Assembly (NCBI GenBank): GCA_934718145.1
Contig: CAKUZC010000015.1
Coordinates: 1 to 14,450 of the forward strand
DNA from: an uncultured Eubacteriales bacterium
Lineage (GTDB): Bacteria > Bacillota > Clostridia > Oscillospirales > Acutalibacteraceae
DNA: 14,450 bases
Reading direction: 5' to 3'
Positions 6,782 through 12,666 of this stretch are shown here, in pieces. Under the pieces are notes generated by a model, which ran no database searches, was not told where the DNA came from, and worked only from the letters and a program-made list of their open reading frames with translations. The position numbers and the translations under genes are program-made. How positions within the stretch are numbered: the stretch's first letter is position 1; each line of letters starts with the position of its first letter.

Positions 6782-7648
6782 ATGTCAAATCAAATATTTA
6801 ATACAGCTTCACTAACATTTGAATTCGGCTCTCAAACAGGACTTGCATTTTCCAATACTGCTACTGCTAACTTATTAGAAAATTTAAGCATTAGCGCTAA
6901 AACACTTGGATCAAATTATTTTTTAAAAAGTACTGTTACATATATAATAAGCGTTAAAAACAACAGCAATGCAGAAACAAAAAATATAAAAATATCAGAT
7001 AATTTAGCTTCATACTTTTCAGATAAAAATAAATTTTTTACACCGCTCAGTTATATTTGCCCTTCATATCTATATATAAATGGAACATTCATTTCTGAAC
7101 CAGAAACAGAAATTACAGACCACGATATAATGTTTAAAATCAATTCTATACCCGCAAACTCAAACTTGACACTTATATACAGCTCTGTTGTAAATCAATA
7201 TGCACCCTTATCGCAAAGTTCAACTCTTACCAATATAATATCCCTCACTTCAGACAGTTCTGAAACTCCGTTGACATGTCAAACAATATTAAAACCATCT
7301 GAAAAAGCAGATGTCAGAATAATTAAAAATATGTATCCGAATAATATAGCTCTCGGAGAAGAAATAACATATGATTTTTTTCTATATAATTATGGAAATG
7401 CCGACGCTTCAAACATAACTCTTACCGACACATTTTCTCCTGCTCCGACTATAAACAGTATCACTGTAAATTGCCAAGAAATTAATTTTTCAGATTATTC
7501 TTATTCCAATGGAATATTGACCATCCCAGCATATAATCCAACATTAAATTTAAAAATTCCGGCAGCAAAATTTATTCAAAATTCAGAAACAGGAATTATA
7601 ACCGCAGATCCGGGAATAACAAAAGTAACGGTTAAAGGAAGGATTTAA
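6782..7648 (+). CDS. DUF11-type repeat protein without signal peptide
   Basis: The 288-aa product has no known enzymatic motif. It appears to contain two beta-rich DUF11-like modules, at about residues 32-165 and 175-270. Each shows the pattern of a lead strand, then YxIxVxNNSNAETKNIKISDNL (first copy, about 52-72) or YDFFLYNYGNADASNITLTDTF (second copy, about 193-214). Such modules are usually found in surface or envelope proteins. Here there is no N-terminal hydrophobic signal, no sorting motif and no membrane helix, so export by the usual Sec route is not indicated. The ATG has GGAGG 9 bases upstream. It stands alone between the wall-protein gene and the zinc-ribbon gene. A role in the spore coat or an internal filament is possible but unsupported. 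Domain call is moderately sure; function unknown. Confidence 0.75.
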   Translation: MSNQIFNTASLTFEFGSQTGLAFSNTATANLLENLSISAKTLGSNYFLKSTVTYIISVKNNSNAETKNIKISDNLASYFSDKNKFFTPLSYICPSYLYINGTFISEPETEITDHDIMFKINSIPANSNLTLIYSSVVNQYAPLSQSSTLTNIISLTSDSSETPLTCQTILKPSEKADVRIIKNMYPNNIALGEEITYDFFLYNYGNADASNITLTDTFSPAPTINSITVNCQEINFSDYSYSNGILTIPAYNPTLNLKIPAAKFIQNSETGIITADPGITKVTVKGRI

Positions 7649-7677
7649 AATATTTTATTTTTAACTTACAATAAAAA

Positions 7678-7703
7678 ACTTATATATAACTATCAATATA
7701 AGT
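7678..7703 (+). terminator. AT-rich hairpin after the DUF11 gene
   Basis: ACTTATAT (7678-7685), a 10-base loop and ATATAAGT (7696-7703) form a perfect 8-bp stem 29 bases after the stop codon. It is followed by ATTTCG rather than a U-run, so it may be a weak terminator or a 3' stabilising hairpin. Confidence 0.3.
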
Positions 7704-7755
7704 ATTTCGTACAAGCTTTTAAAAAATATTTTATATATAAAAATTATAAAAATCG

Positions 7756-7784
7756 TTGACTTACTTTTGGGGTTAGTATATACT
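7756..7784 (+). promoter_or_regulatory. Sigma-A promoter before the tRNA-like element
   Basis: TTGACT (7756-7761), a 17-base spacer and TATACT (7779-7784) match the consensus at ten of twelve positions with ideal spacing. The predicted start near 7791 is about six bases before the tRNA-like sequence, so that element would form the very 5' end of the transcript. Confidence 0.75.
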
Positions 7785-7796
7785 ATCGTTAAATGA

Positions 7797-7865
7797 GCCC
7801 AAGTAGCTTAGTTTAGTAGAGCGTTGTTTAATTCAGAGGTGTCGGTGCGAACCCGTCCTAGGGCA
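7797..7865 (+). ncRNA. Degenerate tRNA-like element in the zinc-ribbon gene leader
   Basis: The 69 bases align to a tRNA layout. The acceptor arm GCCCAAG (7797-7803) pairs with CTAGGGC (7858-7864) with one A-A mismatch. T8 and A9 are followed by a D stem GCTT (7806-7809) with GAGC (7819-7822), and the loop AGTTTAGTA keeps A14, G15, G19 and A21 but has A at position 18. The T arm GTCGG/CCGTC (7841-7845 with 7853-7857) has one T-T mismatch, and its loop TGCGAAC keeps C56 and A58 but has G at 55. The anticodon arm (7824-7840) does not form a proper stem, has no U33 and leaves no variable loop; no CCA is encoded. A working tRNA is therefore unlikely. It may be a decayed tRNA or a tRNA-shaped leader RNA. 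Confidence 0.5.
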
Positions 7866-7897
7866 AATATTTTAATCCAAAAGCGAGGTTATATTTA

Positions 7898-8182
7898 ATG
7901 TACGAAGACAAAACCCTTACTTGCGAAGAATGTGAACAAAAATTTACATTCACAGCAGGTGAACAAGAATTTTACGCCGAAAAAGGTTTCAAAAATGAAC
8001 CAAAAAGATGCAAAAGTTGCCGTGATGCGCGCAAAGGTAAAGGCGAACAAGGACGTGAAATGTTCACAGCACAATGTGCAAATTGTGGTGGAGAAGCAAG
8101 AGTTCCTTTTCAACCGCGCGAAGATCGTCCGGTCTATTGCAGCGAATGCTTTGCAAAAATGAGAGAAGAAAATAATAATTAA
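7898..8182 (+). CDS. Small zinc-ribbon protein with four CxxC motifs
   Basis: The 94-aa soluble, charged protein has four CxxC pairs: C9/C12, C38/C41, C60/C63 and C81/C84. They are arranged as two likely zinc sites. The first half (CEEC...FTFTAGEQEFYAEKGF...PKRCKSCR) resembles the probable zinc-ribbon family zf-trcl. The second half has exactly 17 residues between its CxxC pairs and the phrase VPFQPREDRPVYC, resembling the CxxC-x17-CxxC domain. Such proteins are common in clostridia and of unknown function; nucleic-acid binding is a guess. The ATG follows GCGAGG by about 9 bases. It is transcribed from the promoter at 7756-7784 through the tRNA-like element, and a strong terminator follows 29 bases after the stop. 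Codon use is somewhat richer in GC than its neighbours, suggesting high expression. Confidence 0.88.
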   Translation: MYEDKTLTCEECEQKFTFTAGEQEFYAEKGFKNEPKRCKSCRDARKGKGEQGREMFTAQCANCGGEARVPFQPREDRPVYCSECFAKMREENNN

Positions 8183-8204
8183 TTTTGTTAGACGTTTTTT
8201 TCTA

Positions 8205-8241
8205 TCGAAAGGCTACGTGCTATACGTAGCTTTTTTAGTTT
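8205..8241 (+). terminator. Intrinsic terminator between the zinc-ribbon gene and trmK
   Basis: GCTACGT (8212-8218), a 5-base loop and ACGTAGC (8224-8230) form a perfect 7-bp stem, extendable by a G-T and A-T pairs, followed by six T and then AGTTTTT. It separates the zinc-ribbon gene from trmK, whose ribosome binding site begins only about 25 bases later. Confidence 0.9.
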
Positions 8242-8267
8242 TTAAATTTATAAATAAGGTGTATGAA

Positions 8268-8984
8268 ATGGCCGAATTTAAAATAAGCAACAGATTACTG
8301 TCTTGTGCAGAATTAATAACTCCGGGAGCGAAAGTGGCAGATATAGGTACTGATCATGCGTACATTCCTATATGGCTGTCAATAAATAAAAAAATATCCC
8401 ACGCTTTGGCTTGTGATATACGAATTGGTCCACTCGAGAATGCAAAAAAAAACATAGAACATTTCCATACAGAGAAAATTGTCGAAACTAGACTTTCCGA
8501 CGGATTAGAAAATGTAAACCCGGATGAAGCAGATGAAATAATAATTGCAGGAATGGGTGGAAATATGATTTCAAATATACTTGAAAAGTGTTCTTGGAAA
8601 AATAAATGTGAAAAAAAATTCATACTTCAACCTATGAAATATGAAAGTAAATTACGTTTGTATTTAGCATCAAAAGGATATGAGATAAAAAGTGAAAGAG
8701 CTTTTATTTGTGGAGAAAAAATATACACTGTTATTGTAGCAATTTTCACCGGAATGCCCTATGAAATTTCAACTTTGGAAAAATATATCGGAAAAATTCA
8801 TGAGCATATAACTCCGGAATCTGAACTATACATAAAAAAGCAGATTAAAAGTATTAAAAATATGGAAAAAGGTGCCATTGCAAAAAAAAATTTAATTGAA
8901 AAGGCAAAATATGAAGCAACTATAGAACAACTTGAATCTATATTAAACTTAAAAACTGGAGGCGAAACAGATGACATCAATTAA
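8268..8984 (+). CDS. trmK: tRNA (adenine(22)-N1)-methyltransferase TrmK
   Basis: TrmK (YqfN) uses S-adenosylmethionine to methylate N1 of A22 in the D arm of certain bacterial tRNAs. The 239-aa product shows the SAM-binding motif VADIGTDHAYIP (23-34), the strand end ACDIR, the family block IIAGMGGNMI, and FILQPMKYESKLR, which carries the usual QP. A charged helical C-terminal tail matches the family's coiled-coil end. The reading frame stays open upstream to 8217, but those codons run through the terminator. The ATG at 8268 has AAGG 8 bases upstream and begins at the usual family N-terminus, so it is chosen. It overlaps yqfO by 14 bases, the standard trmK-yqfO arrangement. No separate promoter is evident between the terminator and the start, so expression may depend on read-through. 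Confidence 0.94.
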   Translation: MAEFKISNRLLSCAELITPGAKVADIGTDHAYIPIWLSINKKISHALACDIRIGPLENAKKNIEHFHTEKIVETRLSDGLENVNPDEADEIIIAGMGGNMISNILEKCSWKNKCEKKFILQPMKYESKLRLYLASKGYEIKSERAFICGEKIYTVIVAIFTGMPYEISTLEKYIGKIHEHITPESELYIKKQIKSIKNMEKGAIAKKNLIEKAKYEATIEQLESILNLKTGGETDDIN

Positions 8985-9735
8985 AGATATATACAAATTT
9001 TTGGATGAATTTTCTCCCTTTAACACAGCATTAAATTATGACAACTGCGGACTTTTGGTAGGGAATTTTGAAAATCCTGTACATAAAGTATTATTGTCTC
9101 TTGATATCACCAAAGACGTAATAAATGAAGCAAAAAGTCTCGGAGCCGAACTTATAATAAGCCACCATCCCATAATTTTTAAACCCATTAAATATGTAAA
9201 TTCATATAGTGCTTTGCACCTTTTATGCGAACTCAATATATCTGCAATTTGCGCGCATACAAATTTAGATGTTGCAAAAGAAGGAGTAAACTATCAGCTT
9301 GCAAAAACACTTATGCTTAAAAATTTAAAACCGTTGACCTATGAAGAAAACAATCCTCTTGGTCTTTTGGGAACACTTGAAAAAATAATGACATATAAGG
9401 AATTTGCAAATTATGTAAAAAATTGTCTCAAATGCGAAGGTTTGAGATATACAAAAATCAATCGTCCGATAAATACAGTTGCAGTGTGCTCCGGTTCAGG
9501 AGGAAATCTTATAAATGAAGTAGCTGCCAAAAATGCAGATGTATTTGTAACCGGAGAAATTAAACACAGTCAAATTCTTCAAGCAAATGAATTAAATATT
9601 GCTATAGTTGATGCCGGGCACTATAAAACAGAAAATGTAATAATACCCCCTCTTGCTGAAAAATTAAGGCTCGAATTTAAAAATGTAGAATTTTTAGAAA
9701 GTAAAGTTTTTACAGACAATATAAAGTATATTTAA
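8971..9735 (+). CDS. yqfO: Nif3-like dinuclear metal protein YqfO, short form
   Basis: This belongs to the widely conserved Nif3/YqfO family, which forms ring-shaped hexamers with a two-metal centre; its cellular reaction is not firmly known. Likely metal ligands are visible: H65-H66 in ISHHP, D100 in HTNLD, and H217 and E221 in DAGHYKTE. Other family blocks are YDNCGLLVG (23-31) and GSGGNLI (175-181). At 254 aa it is the short form, without the CutA/PII-like insertion that makes B. subtilis YqfO about 370 aa. The ATG overlaps the trmK end, with GGAGG at 8958-8962 inside trmK, so the two are co-translated. A spacer of 175 bases without a clear terminator separates it from purB. Confidence 0.92.
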   Translation: MTSIKDIYKFLDEFSPFNTALNYDNCGLLVGNFENPVHKVLLSLDITKDVINEAKSLGAELIISHHPIIFKPIKYVNSYSALHLLCELNISAICAHTNLDVAKEGVNYQLAKTLMLKNLKPLTYEENNPLGLLGTLEKIMTYKEFANYVKNCLKCEGLRYTKINRPINTVAVCSGSGGNLINEVAAKNADVFVTGEIKHSQILQANELNIAIVDAGHYKTENVIIPPLAEKLRLEFKNVEFLESKVFTDNIKYI

Positions 9736-9830
9736 ATTTCAAGGAATTCTAATAAAATAATCCTACGAACTAAAGTGTTTGATATTAAATTTAATTTGTC
9801 GCAAAATAAAAAATATAAGTTAAAATATCA

Positions 9831-9859
9831 TTGAAAAACTATAAAGAAAAATATATAAT
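9831..9859 (+). promoter_or_regulatory. Sigma-A promoter of purB-purA-glmS
   Basis: TTGAAA (9831-9836), a 17-base spacer and TATAAT (9854-9859) match the consensus at eleven of twelve positions. The start near 9866 gives a short leader of about 45 bases, too short for a purine riboswitch after the start site. Confidence 0.7.
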
Positions 9860-9910
9860 GTATTGGTTTGACCGGTTTGAAAATATATAAAATTATTATG
9901 GAGGCTATTT

Positions 9911-11344
9911 TTGAAAAATTTATATGAATCTCCACTATCTCAACGTTATGCAAGTCAAGAAATGAGTCATATATTTTCTTCAGATAATAAATTTAAACTC
10001 TGGAGAAAGCTTTGGATTGCTTTAGCTGAATCCGAAAAAGAGCTAGGGCTTAATATTTCAGATGAACAAATAAATGAAATGAAAGCTAATTGTGACAACA
10101 TAAATTACGATGTCGCAGAAAAAAAAGAAAAAGAAATTCGACATGACGTCATGTCACATGTATACGCTTTTGGTATTCAATGTCCGAAAGCTGCTCCTAT
10201 AATTCATCTCGGCGCAACTTCGTGTTATGTGGGAGACAATGCCGACATAATTATAATGAAGCAAGCTCTTGAAATAATTAAGTGCAAAGTTATAAAGACA
10301 ATATCACTACTTTGCGAATTTGCATTAAAATATAAAGATCTTGCGACTTTGGCATTTACTCATTTTCAAGCTGCTCAGCCCACTACTGTCGGAAAAAGGG
10401 CAACTTTATGGATTCAAGATTTAATGATGGACATTGAAAATTTGGATTATGCGTTATATTCACTTAAATTGCTTGGTTGTAAGGGTACTACAGGAACACA
10501 AGCAAGCTTTTTAGCTCTGTTTAACGGCGATCATCAAAAAGTTAAAGATTTGGAATTGAAAATAGTAAAAAAAATGGGTTTTGAAAAATGCTTTGAGGTT
10601 TCGGGACAAACATACTCAAGAAAACTTGACAGCACAGTGCTCTATTCTCTGAGTTCAGTAGCTCAAAGTGCTACAAAATTTTCTAATGACATACGTCTTC
10701 TTCAACATCTAAAAGAAGTGGAAGAGCCTTTCGAATCCAAACAAATAGGTTCTTCTGCAATGCCTTATAAACGCAATCCTATGAGATGCGAAAGAATAGC
10801 CGCTCTTGCCCGTTTTGTTATAACTCAATCTTTAAACGCCCCTCTTACAGCTTCAGCGCAATGGTTTGAGCGCACGCTTGACGATTCGGCAAATCGCAGA
10901 CTTTCAATTTCAGAAACTTTTTTAGCCCTCGACGGCATTCTCAACACATACATTAATGTAGCCGGTGGATTGATTGTAAACGAAAAAATAATCAAGAAAC
11001 ATCTGGACAACGAGCTTCAATTTATGGCAACTGAAACAATACTCATGGAAGCAGTTAAATCCGGTGGAAATAGGCAAGAACTACATGAAAAAATACGACA
11101 GTACTCAATGGACGAATCTTTTCATATAAAGAAAGAGGGAAAAGAAAATCATCTTTTGGAAAATATATTAAATGATTCTGCTTTCAATCTTTCTGAAGAA
11201 CAAATCAAAAAAATTAAAAATCCACAAAATTATATCGGCAGAGCCGCAGAACAAACAACAGAATACATCGAAAATACAGTTAAACCCGTTATAGAAAAGT
11301 ATGACATAAATAATGAGTCAAGTGAAACATTTGTAAATATTTAA
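9911..11344 (+). CDS. purB: Adenylosuccinate lyase PurB
   Basis: PurB cleaves SAICAR to AICAR and adenylosuccinate to AMP, releasing fumarate in both steps of purine synthesis. The 477-aa product carries the fumarase/lyase superfamily signature SSAMPYKRNP (281-290), with the mobile-loop catalytic serine. It also has HLGATSCYV (99-107) and THFQAAQPTTVGKR (150-163), with H151 as the likely general acid. The N-terminus YESPLSQRYAS fits the family. The start codon is TTG at 9911, placed 6 bases after a strong GGAGG (9900-9904); no in-frame ATG fits better. It is the first gene of a run with purA (23 bases later) and glmS. Length is typical for the clostridial and eukaryote-like branch of PurB. 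Confidence 0.95.
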   Translation: MKNLYESPLSQRYASQEMSHIFSSDNKFKLWRKLWIALAESEKELGLNISDEQINEMKANCDNINYDVAEKKEKEIRHDVMSHVYAFGIQCPKAAPIIHLGATSCYVGDNADIIIMKQALEIIKCKVIKTISLLCEFALKYKDLATLAFTHFQAAQPTTVGKRATLWIQDLMMDIENLDYALYSLKLLGCKGTTGTQASFLALFNGDHQKVKDLELKIVKKMGFEKCFEVSGQTYSRKLDSTVLYSLSSVAQSATKFSNDIRLLQHLKEVEEPFESKQIGSSAMPYKRNPMRCERIAALARFVITQSLNAPLTASAQWFERTLDDSANRRLSISETFLALDGILNTYINVAGGLIVNEKIIKKHLDNELQFMATETILMEAVKSGGNRQELHEKIRQYSMDESFHIKKEGKENHLLENILNDSAFNLSEEQIKKIKNPQNYIGRAAEQTTEYIENTVKPVIEKYDINNESSETFVNI

Positions 11345-11367
11345 TACCTATTTTGGAGTGATAAAGT

Positions 11368-12645
11368 TTGATAACAGCAGTAGTAGGAGCCAATTGGGGC
11401 GACGAAGGAAAAGGTAAAATTACCGATTGTCTCGCAATAAAATCTGATATAGTGGTGAGATTTCAAGGAGGAAGTAACGCAGGGCATACAATAATAAATA
11501 ATTATGGAAAATTTGCCCTTCATCAACTTCCTTCCGGAGTATTTTGCCAAAACATAACTAATGTAATTGGAAACGGCGTAGCATTAAGTGTAGAAAATTT
11601 AGAAAAAGAACTCAAAATGTTGGAAAATTCCGGTATTCCTAAACCAAATCTTTTAATTTCTGACAGAACTCAAATAGTTATGCCATATCATAAGCTTTTC
11701 GATGTTTATGAAGAAGAAAGATTGTTCTCTAAAAAATTCGGATCAACGAAGTCCGGAATAGCTCCATTTTATTCTGACAAATTTGCAAAAATAGGCATTC
11801 AAGTTGGCCAACTCTTTGGAAGTGAAAAAGCCCTAAGAGAACGCATAGAAAATGCTTTGTCCATAAAAAATGTAATTTTGAAACATCTTTACAACAAACC
11901 TGAATTGAATGTGGGTGATATTTTCGAAAAATTAATGCACTATAAAGAAGTTTTAGCACCTTTCGTAACAGATACGTTTAAGTTTATGCACGATGCAGTT
12001 AGAAACGGTAAAAATATACTTCTCGAAGGTCAGCTCGGAGCTTTAAAAGATACCGATTTTGGAATATATCCTATGGTTACATCTTCTAACACAATTGCAG
12101 GTTATGGCTGTGTTGGAGCAGGAGTTCCTCCTTACGAAATAAAGGAAATAATTACAGTAGTAAAAGCGTATTCTAGTGCCGTAGGAGCAGGAGAATTTGT
12201 AAGTGAAATATTTGGCGAAGAAGCCGACGAACTCAGGCGCAGAGGTGGAGATTGCGGAGAATATGGTGCAACTACCGGAAGACCGAGAAGAATGGGATGG
12301 CTTGATTTAGTTGCTTCACGTTATGGATGCAGAGTTCAAGGTGCAACAAGTATAGCTTTCACTGTTTTAGATGCGTTGGGATACTTAGACGAAATAAAAG
12401 TTTGCACGGGATATGAAATAGACGGAAAAATAACACAAGACTTCCCTGCTCCCTACAAACTTAAGGATGCAAAACCGGTTTACACCACACTTCCGGGGTG
12501 GAAATGCAATATTTCAGAGGTTAAAAAATATGAAGATTTACCTAAGGAATGCAAAGAGTATATAGAGTTTGCCGAAAAGTATATAGGTATACCCATAAAA
12601 ATAATTTCTAACGGACCATCAAGAGATAATATTATTTACAGATAA
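11368..12645 (+). CDS. purA: Adenylosuccinate synthetase PurA
   Basis: PurA joins aspartate to IMP using GTP, giving adenylosuccinate, which PurB next converts to AMP. The 425-aa product has the P-loop-like GDEGKGK (11-17) with catalytic D12, and GGSNAGHT (34-41) with H40. The family regions STKSGIAPFYSDK, GQLGALKDTDFGIYPMVTSSN and TTGRPRRMGWLDL are all present. Several positions differ from the common E. coli-type wording (for example STKSGIAP instead of TTKRGIGP), suggesting a diverged clostridial branch, but the catalytic residues are kept. The start is TTG at 11368, nine bases after GGAG. It lies 23 bases after purB and 21 before glmS, so the three are probably one transcript. Confidence 0.95.
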   Translation: MITAVVGANWGDEGKGKITDCLAIKSDIVVRFQGGSNAGHTIINNYGKFALHQLPSGVFCQNITNVIGNGVALSVENLEKELKMLENSGIPKPNLLISDRTQIVMPYHKLFDVYEEERLFSKKFGSTKSGIAPFYSDKFAKIGIQVGQLFGSEKALRERIENALSIKNVILKHLYNKPELNVGDIFEKLMHYKEVLAPFVTDTFKFMHDAVRNGKNILLEGQLGALKDTDFGIYPMVTSSNTIAGYGCVGAGVPPYEIKEIITVVKAYSSAVGAGEFVSEIFGEEADELRRRGGDCGEYGATTGRPRRMGWLDLVASRYGCRVQGATSIAFTVLDALGYLDEIKVCTGYEIDGKITQDFPAPYKLKDAKPVYTTLPGWKCNISEVKKYEDLPKECKEYIEFAEKYIGIPIKIISNGPSRDNIIYR

Positions 12646-12666
12646 TATATTTAAGGAGTTTTGATT

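Noticed and set aside
7797..7865. A functional tRNA gene
   Set aside because: The anticodon arm does not pair, U33, G18 and U55 are not present, the variable loop is missing and no CCA is encoded.
7797..7897. A T-box riboswitch
   Set aside because: No T-box motif or antiterminator/terminator pair lies between the element and the zinc-ribbon start.
8217..8267. Upstream extension of the trmK reading frame
   Set aside because: These codons run through the terminator stem and U-run and have no ribosome binding site; the ATG at 8268 matches the family start.
9863..9891. A second purB promoter (TTGGTT-17-TATAAA)
   Set aside because: The -35 is poor, and its start would fall next to the ribosome binding site; the promoter at 9831-9859 is far better.
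12646..12666. A glmS ribozyme before glmS
   Set aside because: Only 21 bases lie between purA and glmS, and the upstream sequence is purA coding sequence.
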